Below, piece after piece: positions 1 to 8,021 of a stretch of DNA of 64,000 nucleotides (position 1 is its first letter; every line of letters starts with the position of its first letter). The stretch lies in NCBI RefSeq assembly GCF_001468265.1, contig NZ_LNRZ01000006.1:62001-126000 (forward strand), in the 5' to 3' direction. The notes under the pieces are model-generated. The model made no database searches, was not told the origin of the DNA, and saw only the letters and a list, made by a program, of their open reading frames with translations. Position numbers and translations under genes: made by a program. Source of the DNA: Sphingopyxis sp. H050 (GTDB lineage Bacteria > Pseudomonadota > Alphaproteobacteria > Sphingomonadales > Sphingomonadaceae).

Positions 1-364
1 TCATCGCGATGGCGCCGTCGACCCACGGCGCGATCGCGTCGGTGTAGCGGTCCATCGCGAAGCTCCACACGACCCAGGCGGCGATGGTGACGAGGGTCCA
101 GACGAGGCGCGCGCGCGCGCTCATCCAGCCGACCGGAATGCCGCTTGCGTCGCGCGCGCGCATCCACGCCGCCCAGCCGTAGAGGTTGAGCGCGAAGAAG
201 AAGCCCTGCAGCGCCATGTCGCTGTAGAGTTTCGCCTCGAAGAAGACGAAGGCGTAGAGCGTCACCGCGGCGAGCGCGAAGGGATAGTTCCACACGCTGC
301 GCAGCGCGACGAGCGCGACGTTGATCAGGACCAGCGCGGCGGCGAGCCACTCGAGCTGGCTCAT
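1..364 (-). CDS. pnuC: PnuC-like nicotinamide mononucleotide transporter, partial (C-terminus outside window)
   Basis: An open frame of 121 codons runs off the left window edge. It reads as a polytopic membrane protein starting MSQLEWLAAALVLINVALVA, then a second hydrophobic segment and an FFFALNLYGWAAWMRAR stretch. The NLYGWxxW signature is typical of PnuC transporters, which move nicotinamide mononucleotide or nicotinamide riboside across the inner membrane for NAD salvage. Its ATG overlaps the stop of the phytoene synthase gene as ATGA (361-364), so it is probably translationally coupled to it. The link between NAD salvage and carotenoid genes is only positional. Substrate is uncertain because half the protein is missing. 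Confidence 0.75.
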   Translation of the reverse strand, partial: MSQLEWLAAALVLINVALVALRSVWNYPFALAAVTLYAFVFFEAKLYSDMALQGFFFALNLYGWAAWMRARDASGIPVGWMSARARLVWTLVTIAAWVVWSFAMDRYTDAIAPWVDGAIAM

Positions 365-1335
365 GCGGGGACTTCCGCGCCCGTCACGTCGCCGCGCGGG
401 CGCGTCCACAGGCCGTCGCGGCTGATCCGGCGCTGCGGCGGGCGGCGGAGAACCGACCAGCCGGCGCGGGCGACCCAGCCGAGCTTGGCGAGCCGGGAGG
501 TCCCTGCGCGGTGGTCCCACGCGTGATCGCCGCGGGCGCGCACCTCGCGGGCGATGTCGCCATAGATGCCCGCCGCGGCGAGCACCGCCCAGCGGCTGCG
601 CGGCGGCAGCTTGCGCGCGCCCCAGCGCGCCGAGGCTTCATATTCCTCCGCCATTTCGGACAGCCATTTCGCCATGATCGCGAGGCGCGGGCGGAAGGCG
701 GGGTGCATATGCTGGCCGGGCGGAATGTCGAGTTCGACCATCCAGTCGACGGGCAGGTAACAGCGGTCGGCGGCGGCATCCTCGGCGACGTCGCGCGCGA
801 TATTGGCAAGCTGGAACGCGATGCCGAGGTCGGAGGCGCGGTCGAGCGTGGTCGCGTCCTTCGGATCGACGCCCATCACCAGCGCCATGGCGACGCCTAC
901 GGCGCCCGCGACATGATAGCTGTAGCGCAGCAGGTCGGCTTCGCTGCGCGGGCGCCAGTCCCGTGCATCGAGTTCGAAACCCGCGACAATATCGTCGATC
1001 ACCGCGCGCGGAATGTCGATCTGGGTGAGCAGGAAACCGAGCGCGTCGAAGGCGGGCTCGCCGGTCAGCTCGCCGGCGAACGCCTTGTCGGTCTGCGCGC
1101 GGATCTGGGCAACCGCGGCGGCGGGATCGTGGCCCGGCCGCATCGTCCCGCCGTGGTCCTGCCCGTCGGTCAGGTCGTCCGCGGCGCGGCACCAAGCATA
1201 GAGCAGCCAGACGCGCTCGCGCGTGATCCGGTCGAAGAGTTGGCTGGCGAGCGCAAAGCTTTTCGATCCGCGCGCGATGCTGTCGTGCGCGAAACCGTGG
1301 AGAGCCTGCGCGTCATAGGCCCCCTCCGCTGTCAT
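361..1335 (-). CDS. crtB: Phytoene synthase
   Basis: 324 aa. Squalene/phytoene synthase family: condenses two geranylgeranyl diphosphates to phytoene, the first committed step to C40 carotenoids. Visible family marks are the N-terminal SKSFALAS, the first Asp-rich motif RAADDLTD, and the second one in FQLANIARDVAEDAAADRCYLP, where the Asp residues bind Mg-diphosphate. The start was taken at MTAEGAYDAQ because its ATG overlaps the stop of the upstream LOG gene (TAATG). A longer frame continues upstream, but only as the antisense of nothing conserved. It sits with crtI and crtY on the same strand, with a LOG gene between crtI and crtB. Confidence 0.95.
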   Translation of the reverse strand: MTAEGAYDAQALHGFAHDSIARGSKSFALASQLFDRITRERVWLLYAWCRAADDLTDGQDHGGTMRPGHDPAAAVAQIRAQTDKAFAGELTGEPAFDALGFLLTQIDIPRAVIDDIVAGFELDARDWRPRSEADLLRYSYHVAGAVGVAMALVMGVDPKDATTLDRASDLGIAFQLANIARDVAEDAAADRCYLPVDWMVELDIPPGQHMHPAFRPRLAIMAKWLSEMAEEYEASARWGARKLPPRSRWAVLAAAGIYGDIAREVRARGDHAWDHRAGTSRLAKLGWVARAGWSVLRRPPQRRISRDGLWTRPRGDVTGAEVPA

Positions 1336-1916
1336 TACAGATTTTCGGCTTTCATCGCGAAGATCGTCTGGTGCGGAACGTAAGAGGCCATCTTGTCGAG
1401 CAGCTCGTCGAGCCCGGCATCGACGATCATGATCCCGGCGTGCGCGGGGCGGATGAAGCCGACCTCGACCATCTTGCGATTGAATGCGATCAGCTCGTTG
1501 TAGAAGCCAGCCGCATTGAGCACGCCCACGGGCTTTGCGTGATAGCCGAGCTGCGCCCAGCTGATCGCCTCCCACAATTCGTCCATCGTCCCGACGCCGC
1601 CGGGGATGGTGAGGAAGCCGTCCGAGAGGTCGGTGAACATTTTCTTCCGCTCGTGCATGCCCGAAACGACGTGCAATTCGGTGCAGCCGCGGTGCGCGAC
1701 TTCGGCGCCGACGAGCGCCTCGGGGATGATGCCGATGACCTCGCCGCCGGCTTCCAAGGCGCTGTCGGCGACCGCGCCCATCAGGCCGAGGCGACCGCCG
1801 CCATAGACGACGCCGATGCCGCGCTCGGCGAGCGTGCGGCCGACGTGGCGCGCGGTTTCGATATAGATCGGATCTTCGGGGGTCGCGGACCCGCAATAGA
1901 CGGCAAGGCGTTTCAT
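1335..1916 (-). CDS. LOG family (cytokinin riboside 5'-monophosphate phosphoribohydrolase-like) protein
   Basis: 193 aa, the usual size for the family. The Rossmann-like fold shows an N-terminal GSATPEDPIY, a GGGRLGLMGAVADSA loop and the diagnostic PGGVGTMDELWE motif (PGGxGTxxE), which supplies the catalytic Arg/Glu environment. Family members hydrolyse nucleoside 5'-monophosphates to base and ribose 5-phosphate; in bacteria the physiological substrate is often AMP or an unknown nucleotide, so cytokinin activation should not be assumed. The stop overlaps the crtB start (TAATG at 1333-1337), suggesting coupled translation. A dispersed inverted repeat separates it from crtI. Confidence 0.88.
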   Translation of the reverse strand: MKRLAVYCGSATPEDPIYIETARHVGRTLAERGIGVVYGGGRLGLMGAVADSALEAGGEVIGIIPEALVGAEVAHRGCTELHVVSGMHERKKMFTDLSDGFLTIPGGVGTMDELWEAISWAQLGYHAKPVGVLNAAGFYNELIAFNRKMVEVGFIRPAHAGIMIVDAGLDELLDKMASYVPHQTIFAMKAENL

Positions 1917-1938
1917 CGCTTCGTGGCTTTCAAAATAT

Positions 1939-2025
1939 CCGTTCAGGCTGAGCGTGTCGAAGCCCCGCTCTTTCTTGCGCGCCTTTGCAGGAAGAACGGC
2001 CCTTCGACAAGCTCAGGGCGAACGG
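1939..2025. repeat. Dispersed inverted repeat (GTTCAGGCTGAGCGTGTCGA / TCGACAAGCTCAGGGCGAAC type)
   Basis: Two imperfectly complementary 24-bp arms (1939-1962 and 2002-2025) with about 3 to 4 mismatches flank a 39-nt loop in the gap between crtI and the LOG gene. Elements with arms CGTTC...CTGAGC...TCGAAG are common intergenic repeats in sphingomonads. No coding content. Confidence 0.7.
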
Positions 2026-2031
2026 AATTGG

Positions 2032-3501
2032 TCATTCCAGCATGAGCGCCGCTGTCGCCTTGGCGCTGCCGACGACCCCCGGAATGCCGGCGCCCGGATG
2101 CGTCCCCGCGCCGACGAAGTAAAGGTTGGAAATCGCGTCGTCGCGGTTGTGGGCGCGGAACCAGGCGCTTTGCCACAGCACGGGTTCGAGGCTGAACGCG
2201 CTGCCGAGGTGCGCCGAGAGGTCACGGCCGAAATCCTTCGGCGTGTAGTGGAAGCGCGTGACGAGGTTGGCGCGGAGGCCGGGGGCGACGCGGCGCTCGA
2301 CCTCGTCGAGGATCGCGTCGGCGAAGCGCGTGCCGAAATCGCCGTCCCAGTCGGGCTGCGTCTTGCCGAGATGCGCGACGGGCGCGAGGACGTAGAAGGC
2401 CGAATGGCCGGGCGGCGCCATGGCGGGATCGGTGATGCTTGGATGATGGAGGTAGAGCGAGAAGTCCTCCGGCACCCTGCCGCCATAGATGTCGGCGAGC
2501 AGCCCCTGGTAGCGCGGGCCGAAGAGGATGCTGTGGTGCGCGATGTCCGGATAATCGCCCTTGGCGCCGAAATGGACGACGAACAGCGAGGGCGACCAGC
2601 GCTTGCGCGACAGGCTTTTCGCGACCTTGGCGCCGCGCGGATGGTCGAGCAGATCCTTGTAGCTGTGCATCAGGTCGCTGTTGCAGGCGACCATGTCGGC
2701 GTCGGCATGCCAGCCGCTGGCGGTGGTCACGCCGGTTATCCGGTCCCCCGCGGTGGAGATCGATGTCACCGGATCGGCGAGGCGCAGGTCGCCGCCCAGC
2801 CGCTCGAACAGCGTCACCAGCCCGCCGACCAGCGCGTTGGTCCCGCCGCGCGCGAACCAGACGCCGCCGTCCTTTTCGATCGTGTGGATGAGCGCATAGA
2901 TGCTGCTGGTCGTCATCGGGTTGCCGCCGACGAGCAGGGTATGGAACGACAGCGCCTGGCGCAGCCGTTCGTCCTGCACATAGGAGGAGACGATCGAATA
3001 GACGCTGCGCCACGCCTGATATTTCATCAGCGCCGGCGCGGCCTTGATCATCGAGGCGAAGTCGAGGAAGGCGACCGCGCCGAGCTTGACATAGCCCTGC
3101 TCATAGACGCCCTTCGAATAGTCGAGGAAGCGGTCGTAGCCCGCGATGTCGGCGGGGTTGAGCTTCGCGATCTCGGCGCGCAGCGCGGCTTCGTCGTTCG
3201 AATAGTCGAAGTTGGTGCCGTCGGGCCAGTTGAGGCGGTAGAAGGGCGTGACGGGGACGAGATCGACGTCGGCCGCCATATCCTGCCCGCTGAGCGCCCA
3301 CAGTTCCTGGAGGCACGGCGGGTCGGTGATCACGGTCGGGCCGGCGTCGAAGGTAAAGCCGTCCTGTTTCCAGTGATAGGCGCGCCCGCCGGGCTTGTCG
3401 CGCGCCTCGACGACCGTCGTCTGCACCCCGGCGGATTGCAGCCGGATGGCGAGCGCCAGCCCGCCGAAGCCTGCGCCGATGACGATTGCGGTGCGAGTCA
3501 T
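2032..3501 (-). CDS. crtI: Phytoene desaturase (lycopene-forming)
   Basis: 489 aa, typical of bacterial CrtI. The N-terminal FAD/Rossmann motif is IGAGFGGLALAIRLQSAG, followed by VEARDKPGGRAY. The C-terminal carotenoid-oxidoreductase signature is GAGTHPGAGIPGVVGSAKA. It introduces double bonds into phytoene at the membrane, normally four steps to lycopene, which CrtY next door then cyclises. The ATG at 3501 overlaps the crtY stop by 4 bp (3498-3501), indicating a crtY-crtI operon. The long frame continuing upstream over crtY is not part of the protein. Confidence 0.95.
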   Translation of the reverse strand: MTRTAIVIGAGFGGLALAIRLQSAGVQTTVVEARDKPGGRAYHWKQDGFTFDAGPTVITDPPCLQELWALSGQDMAADVDLVPVTPFYRLNWPDGTNFDYSNDEAALRAEIAKLNPADIAGYDRFLDYSKGVYEQGYVKLGAVAFLDFASMIKAAPALMKYQAWRSVYSIVSSYVQDERLRQALSFHTLLVGGNPMTTSSIYALIHTIEKDGGVWFARGGTNALVGGLVTLFERLGGDLRLADPVTSISTAGDRITGVTTASGWHADADMVACNSDLMHSYKDLLDHPRGAKVAKSLSRKRWSPSLFVVHFGAKGDYPDIAHHSILFGPRYQGLLADIYGGRVPEDFSLYLHHPSITDPAMAPPGHSAFYVLAPVAHLGKTQPDWDGDFGTRFADAILDEVERRVAPGLRANLVTRFHYTPKDFGRDLSAHLGSAFSLEPVLWQSAWFRAHNRDDAISNLYFVGAGTHPGAGIPGVVGSAKATAALMLE

Positions 3502-4655
3502 TTCCAGTCCAGTTTCGAAAGCGCCGAGATCGCGCGGCTTACAGATACGGGAGGTCGTCCCGAAAGGATGCGCAATTTGTCGGCGGCGTTCGACCGGCCG
3601 GCATAGAAGCGCGCGATCAGGCCGGGAGCGAGCCCATAGAAGCGCTGGAAAATCCGGTAGCGTTCGCCGGGATCGGCGGCGCGGAACAGCATCGCGCCGA
3701 GCATGCGGTAGAAACGCTGGCGCCGCCACGATGCGGCGGCGCGCTCGCGCAGCCGCGCGCCGATATCGCCGCGATCGACCAGCGCCGGCAGCGCCGCGGC
3801 CGTGCGCACCGCGTCGGGCAGCGAATAGCCCGTCAGCGCATGAAACGCGCCGGCGCGCACGCCGATCCGCGCGGTGCGGTCGATCGCGGGCCACAACCGG
3901 CCGAAATCTTCGGCGACGACGACGGGCAGCACCCCGGTCTCCTCGCGCGTCACCGCCGTCACATTCCATTGCCGCCGCGCCGCATAGGTGGCGATGCGGC
4001 CGCGCACCGCCGCGACATCCAGGTCGGGCGCGTCGCTGTAATAGGTGTCCTCGACAAAGACCGTCTCGGCATCGAGGGGCAGCAGATAGACGAAGCGATA
4101 GCCGTCGAGCTGCTCGACCGTCGCGTCCATCACGACCGGCCGTTCGATGCCATGCCCGCCCTCGACGCGCAGCGCCTGACCGACGAATTTCTGCCAGCCG
4201 CAATCGCGCAGCGCGGTCTTGCCGATACCGCGGGCGTCGATCACCTGCTTTGCCGACAGCCGGCCGCCGCGCGCCAGCAGCACATGGTCGGCCGCCACAT
4301 GCTTGGCCCGGTCGGCGATGATCCGGCCGGGCGGCAGCGCGGCCGTCACGGCATCGGCCAGCGCTTCGCCGGTGATGCTCTTATAGCCCATCGACACCCG
4401 CCGCTCGCGCTCCGGAAAGGCGACGTCATAACTGTCCCAATGATATTGCACGAGCGGCGCGACGAGCCAGCGGTCGCGTTTGGCGATGTCGCTGTCGAAA
4501 AAGGACCAGATATGATTGCCGCCGATGGCGCCCGGTTCGATCAGCCGCACGTCGAGCGCAGGGCGTTTCGCCGCGAGCGCCAGCGCCGCCAGGCCGCCGG
4601 CCAGCCCGCCGCCGACGATGGCTATGTCGCAGGAATCGCTGTTGGCCGCTGGCAT
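3498..4655 (-). CDS. crtY: Lycopene beta-cyclase
   Basis: 385 aa. The N-terminal dinucleotide-binding motif DIAIVGGGLAGGLAALALA is followed by IEPGAIGGNHIWSFFDSD, which matches the CrtY-type cyclases of Proteobacteria (the GxxHxWSF region). It converts the linear ends of lycopene to beta-rings, giving beta-carotene. It is first in a crtY-crtI transcription unit (4-bp overlap) and diverges from the membrane hydroxylase gene at 4750, with 94 bp between them holding the promoters. Conservation of the N-terminal FAD motif and the context make the call secure. Confidence 0.93.
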   Translation of the reverse strand: MPAANSDSCDIAIVGGGLAGGLAALALAAKRPALDVRLIEPGAIGGNHIWSFFDSDIAKRDRWLVAPLVQYHWDSYDVAFPERERRVSMGYKSITGEALADAVTAALPPGRIIADRAKHVAADHVLLARGGRLSAKQVIDARGIGKTALRDCGWQKFVGQALRVEGGHGIERPVVMDATVEQLDGYRFVYLLPLDAETVFVEDTYYSDAPDLDVAAVRGRIATYAARRQWNVTAVTREETGVLPVVVAEDFGRLWPAIDRTARIGVRAGAFHALTGYSLPDAVRTAAALPALVDRGDIGARLRERAAASWRRQRFYRMLGAMLFRAADPGERYRIFQRFYGLAPGLIARFYAGRSNAADKLRILSGRPPVSVSRAISALSKLDWK

Positions 4656-4749
4656 GGAGGCTGCCTAGCGAAGGGACGGGCGCGGGGGAAGCGGCGATAT
4701 ATGTCGCCGGGACGATGACAAAGCCGCTTTCATCCGGCAGAAACAGGCT

Positions 4750-5520
4750 GTGACCGATACCCTCGCCGCCATCCTGCTCTCCGCCCTCGCCATGACCGCG
4801 ATCGTCGGCGTGCGCTATCTGATCAGCAGCGGCGGCTTTGCGTTCGCGACGCGGATCAAGCATCCGGGCCTCTATCGCGGCCTGGAACCGCAGATGAAGC
4901 GCGAGATCGGCTGGAGCCTGGCGAGCGCCGCCATCTATGGCGTGCCTGCGGGCGTCGTCGCCTGGGGGTGGCAGGCGCATGGCTGGACGCGCATCTACAC
5001 CGACGTTCATGCCTTCCCGCTGTGGTATCTGCCGGTCAGCCTCTTCGCCTATCTGCTGGTCCACGACACATGGTTCTATTGGACGCACCGCTGGATGCAC
5101 CGGCCGGCGCTGTTTCGCGTCGCCCATGCGGTGCATCACCAAAGCCGCCCGCCGACCGCGTGGGCGGCGATGAGCTTTCACCCGGTCGAGGCGATCACCG
5201 GCGCGGTGGTGATCCCGGCGCTGGTGTTCCTGATCCCGATCCATGTCGCGGTGCTGGGATTGGTGCTGACGATCATGACGGTGATGGGCGTCGGCAACCA
5301 TATGGGGTGGGAAATGTTCCCGCGTGCACTCGTTCATGGACCGGCAGGGCGATGGCTGATAACCGCGACGCATCACGAGGCGCATCATGCGGCCTATCGG
5401 GGGAATTATGGGCTGTATTTCCGTTTCTGGGACAAGGCGTGCGGCACGGATATCGGGCTTGGCTCTTTTGCCGCTGCTGGCCGCGGCAAGCGCCCCGCCG
5501 ACGCCAGCATCCACCGTTGA
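4750..5520 (+). CDS. Fatty acid hydroxylase / sterol desaturase superfamily membrane protein
   Basis: 256 aa, GTG start. Several membrane segments carry the His clusters of the membrane di-iron superfamily: HDTWFYWTHRWMH (about residues 109-121), HAVHH (about 129-133) and HHEAHH (about 207-212). Such enzymes hydroxylate or desaturate lipids, sterols or carotenoids. Its divergent position next to crtY suggests a role in ring hydroxylation or another membrane-lipid change, but it is longer than classical CrtZ (about 160-175 aa), so the substrate is left open. The 3' end overlaps the DUF2141 gene by 113 bp. The tail after FRFWDKACGTD is Ala/Arg-rich and probably not conserved. Confidence 0.8.
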   Translation: MTDTLAAILLSALAMTAIVGVRYLISSGGFAFATRIKHPGLYRGLEPQMKREIGWSLASAAIYGVPAGVVAWGWQAHGWTRIYTDVHAFPLWYLPVSLFAYLLVHDTWFYWTHRWMHRPALFRVAHAVHHQSRPPTAWAAMSFHPVEAITGAVVIPALVFLIPIHVAVLGLVLTIMTVMGVGNHMGWEMFPRALVHGPAGRWLITATHHEAHHAAYRGNYGLYFRFWDKACGTDIGLGSFAAAGRGKRPADASIHR

Positions 5521-5875
5521 GGTCAGCATCACCGGGCTGCGCAGCCTGAAGGGGCAGATACTCGTCTGTCTGACCACCAACGCCAAGGCCTTTCCCGATT
5601 GCAGCAAGGACAAGACGTCGGTGCGGATGGCGGTGAAGGCGGCCGATGCGGGCGATTTCAAGGCGCATGTGCCCGCGACCGGCATCTATGCCATCGCGGT
5701 CGTCCATGACGAGAACAGCAACAACAAGATGGACACCGCGATCTTCCTGCCGAAGGAGGGCTTCGGCTTTTCGCGCAACCCGGCGATCGTGATGGGCCCG
5801 CCGAGCTTCAAGGCGGCGAGCTTTGCAGTGACGGGCGATATGCGGCAGTCGATCAAGATGAAATATATGCTGTAG
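5408..5875 (+). CDS. DUF2141 family secreted/periplasmic protein
   Basis: 155 aa. Start chosen at ATG 5408 because GGGGGA lies just upstream and the resulting N-terminus is a clean signal peptide: RR, then SGLALLPLLAAASAPPTPA. The mature part (STVEVSITGLRSLKGQILVCL ... IYAIAVVHDENSNNKMDTAIF ... EGFGFSRNPAIVMGPPSF) matches DUF2141, a small beta-sandwich exported protein of unknown function, often encoded near carotenoid or lipid genes in sphingomonads. It overlaps the 3' end of the hydroxylase gene, so the two are probably co-expressed. The function cannot be stated. Confidence 0.8.
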   Translation: MGCISVSGTRRAARISGLALLPLLAAASAPPTPASTVEVSITGLRSLKGQILVCLTTNAKAFPDCSKDKTSVRMAVKAADAGDFKAHVPATGIYAIAVVHDENSNNKMDTAIFLPKEGFGFSRNPAIVMGPPSFKAASFAVTGDMRQSIKMKYML

Positions 5876-5910
5876 GGCGGCGGCTATCGGGTGGGGGGTC
5901 TCCCTTGTCC

Positions 5911-6005
5911 GGCATCCCGGCGAAGGCCGGGACCCAGGGACGTTTTCAAGCAAGCGCAGAGTTGCGCCGCTCTGGGCCCCGGCTTTCGCCGGGGATCACG
6001 ATGAC
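5911..6005. repeat. REP-like palindromic element
   Basis: Arm CCCGGCGAAGGCCGGGACCC (from 5916) faces arm CTGGGCCCCGGCTTTCGCCG (from 5972), with the GATCACGATGAC edge on the right. It belongs to the same family as the elements at 54674, 58011, 58882 and 63605. Intergenic, no coding content. Confidence 0.8.
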
Positions 6006-6039
6006 AGCAACCAGTCGTTTTCAGACCGTCCCCTATCTC

Positions 6040-6117
6040 CGTTCGTGTCGAGCGAAGTCGAGACACCTCGAAGGCATGCACGACTGAGGGACATCTCGAC
6101 TTCGCTCGACGCGAACG
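6040..6117. repeat. Inverted repeat of the GTGTCGAGCGAAGTCGAGA family
   Basis: Arms at 6040-6063 and 6094-6117 are reverse complements with one or two mismatches (CGTTCGTGTCGAGCGAAGTC versus GACTTCGCTCGACGCGAACG) and a 30-nt loop. It is a second dispersed repeat family, adjacent to the REP-like element upstream of lnt. Confidence 0.75.
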
Positions 6118-6244
6118 GGTTAAGGGTAGCCTTAGTGTCCGCAACCAGTCGAAAGCGGGCGCGGCCTGTTTCACCGGGCCGACCCTCACTCCTCCCATGC
6201 AAGCCCGATTGTCGCCGCCGCGCCGCATCGCTAAGAGAACGCCC

Positions 6245-7969
6245 GTGACCGCGATATCCTCCCGCATCGCCGCTTTCGCCGACCGCCGGCCGAAGCTTTC
6301 CGCCCTGGTTCTTGGCGCCGTGTCGGCGACGGGCTTCGCCCCGCTCCACCTGTGGCCGCTGACATTGCTCGCCTTCGCCGGGTGGATGGTGCTGACCGCG
6401 CGCGCGGGCCGCGGGCGGAGCGCGTTCGGGATCGGCTGGGCGTTCGGGGTCGGGCATTTCACGATCGGGCTCAACTGGATCGCCACCGCCTTCACCTATC
6501 AGGCGGCGATGCCGGCTTGGCTCGGGTGGATCGCGGTGGTGCTGCTGGCGCTGTATCTGGCGGTATATCCGGCGCTGGCGGCGTGGGGGGCTTGGCGTTT
6601 TGCTCTTCCCCGGACCGGCGAGGTGGCGGCGCGCAGCGCCGACGCAAGGGGGGCGCAGCCCGACGCTGCGCCTGACCGCAGCCCCCCTCCACCGCCTTCG
6701 GCGGTCCCCCTCCCCGCTCCGGGGAGGATTTCGCTCTCGTTCGTCCTCGCGTTCGCCGCGCTGTGGACGCTGACCGAGTGGCTGCGCAGCTGGGTGTTCA
6801 CCGGGTTTGCGTGGAATCCGTTGGGCGTTTTTCTCGTCCCGCTCTCGCTGGCGTGGCCGGCGAAGATGATCGGCACATACGGCCTGTCGGGTCTCGCCCT
6901 GCTGTGGACCGGATGGGGTTTGCGTCAAGTTCCGCAATGGTTTGCGGCATTTAGGGGTGGCTTGAAGGACGGCACCTTTCTCTCGGCCCTGATGCTCGGG
7001 CCGATACTTTACTTCGGCTTTCCGGTTCTCTTCTTCGGGCTGGCAGACATGGGCACGGCCGAATTCGCCAGCTTGGGGGCCAAGGTCCCCATCACCGTCG
7101 TTCAGCCGAACGTCGGCCAGCAGGACAAATGGGAGGGCAGCAAGGCCGACGCCAATTTCGCCAAGCTCGCGCGCCTGACCGCGCCCAAAAGCGACACGCC
7201 ACGCCTGATCCTGTGGCCCGAGGCGGCGGTGCCCGACTATCTGGAGGCCGGCTATCCCGCCCCCTATTACGACCGCTCGCCCGCCGAAGCGCGCGCACGG
7301 CTCGTTGCCTTGATGAACCCCGAAGACGTCATGCTGCTCGGCGCGCTGAAGCTGGAACTCGACAAGACCGGCGACGTCGTCGGCGCCCGCAACGCGGTGA
7401 TGACCGTCCATGCCGACGGCACGCTGGGCGCGCGCTACGACAAGGCGCACCTTGTCCCCTATGGCGAATATCTGCCGATGCGGCCGATATTGTCGGCGAT
7501 CGGCCTGTCGCGGCTCGCACCGGGCGACATCGATTTCTGGCCCGGCCCAGGCCCGCATACGCTCGACCTCGGCCGTTTCGGCAAGGCGGGGCTGCAAATC
7601 TGTTACGAGATCATCTTCTCGGGCCAGGTCGTCGACCGCGCGCACCGCCCCGATTTCATCTTCAATCCCTCGAACGACGCGTGGTTCGGCAGCTGGGGTC
7701 CGCCGCAGCATCTGGCGCAGGCGCGGCTGCGCGCGATCGAGGAAGGGTTGCCCGTCATCCGCGCGACGCCGACCGGGATCAGCGCGGTGATCGACGCCGA
7801 CGGCCGCATTCTGGAATCGCTGCCGATGCATCAGGCGGGGCGCATCGACGCCCTGGTTCCGCAGGCGCACGCGCCGACGCTGTTTGCGCGTTACGGCAAC
7901 GCGCTGCCCGTCGCATTCGCGCTGCTGCTGCTCGCGGCCGCCATTGCGTTTCGGCGGCGCGGGCGCTAA
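6245..7969 (+). CDS. lnt: Apolipoprotein N-acyltransferase
   Basis: About 574 aa. An N-terminal block of membrane helices is followed by a nitrilase-like periplasmic domain. The catalytic triad is visible: Glu in LILWPEAAVPD, Lys in YDKAHLVPYGEY and Cys in LQICYEIIF. Lnt transfers a third acyl chain to the N-terminal Cys of lipoproteins in the inner membrane. I favour the GTG at 6245 (VTAISSRIAAFADRRP) behind AAGAGA over the ATG at 6197, which lacks a ribosome site. Residues about 120-161 are a Pro/Ala-rich loop encoded by a palindromic repeat element lying inside the gene (6604-6728). Confidence 0.93.
   Translation: MTAISSRIAAFADRRPKLSALVLGAVSATGFAPLHLWPLTLLAFAGWMVLTARAGRGRSAFGIGWAFGVGHFTIGLNWIATAFTYQAAMPAWLGWIAVVLLALYLAVYPALAAWGAWRFALPRTGEVAARSADARGAQPDAAPDRSPPPPPSAVPLPAPGRISLSFVLAFAALWTLTEWLRSWVFTGFAWNPLGVFLVPLSLAWPAKMIGTYGLSGLALLWTGWGLRQVPQWFAAFRGGLKDGTFLSALMLGPILYFGFPVLFFGLADMGTAEFASLGAKVPITVVQPNVGQQDKWEGSKADANFAKLARLTAPKSDTPRLILWPEAAVPDYLEAGYPAPYYDRSPAEARARLVALMNPEDVMLLGALKLELDKTGDVVGARNAVMTVHADGTLGARYDKAHLVPYGEYLPMRPILSAIGLSRLAPGDIDFWPGPGPHTLDLGRFGKAGLQICYEIIFSGQVVDRAHRPDFIFNPSNDAWFGSWGPPQHLAQARLRAIEEGLPVIRATPTGISAVIDADGRILESLPMHQAGRIDALVPQAHAPTLFARYGNALPVAFALLLLAAAIAFRRRGR
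6604..6728. repeat. Palindromic element embedded in frame within lnt
   Basis: The outer arms TCTTCCCCGGACCGG (6604-6618) and CCGCTCCGGGGAGGA (6714-6728) are near-perfect reverse complements. They enclose inner palindromes such as CACCGCCTTCGGCGGT. The layout resembles the CCTCCCC...GGGGAGG intergenic repeats of sphingomonads. It is translated as a low-complexity loop (LPRTGEVAARSADARG and a run of prolines) between membrane helices of Lnt. Confidence 0.75.
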
Positions 7970-7981
7970 CAGCGCGGCGAC

Positions 7982-7997
7982 ATAAAGCTTCCTTTAT
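7982..7997 (+). other. Small perfect hairpin in the metK leader
   Basis: ATAAAG-CTTC-CTTTAT forms a 6-bp stem with a 4-nt loop between lnt and metK, ending 24 nt before the metK start. The leader is only 52 nt long, too short for most known SAM riboswitches. Any regulatory role is speculative. Confidence 0.3.
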
Positions 7998-8021
7998 ATT
8001 CGATTCCAAAAGAAGGCCCCC

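Noticed and set aside
1954..4718. Long plus-strand frames opposite crtI and crtY
   Set aside because: They are antisense shadows typical of high-GC DNA; no domain patterns, while the minus-strand proteins match known families.
7970..8021. SAM riboswitch before metK
   Set aside because: The leader is 52 nt with only a 6-bp hairpin; no conserved SAM-riboswitch core was recognised.
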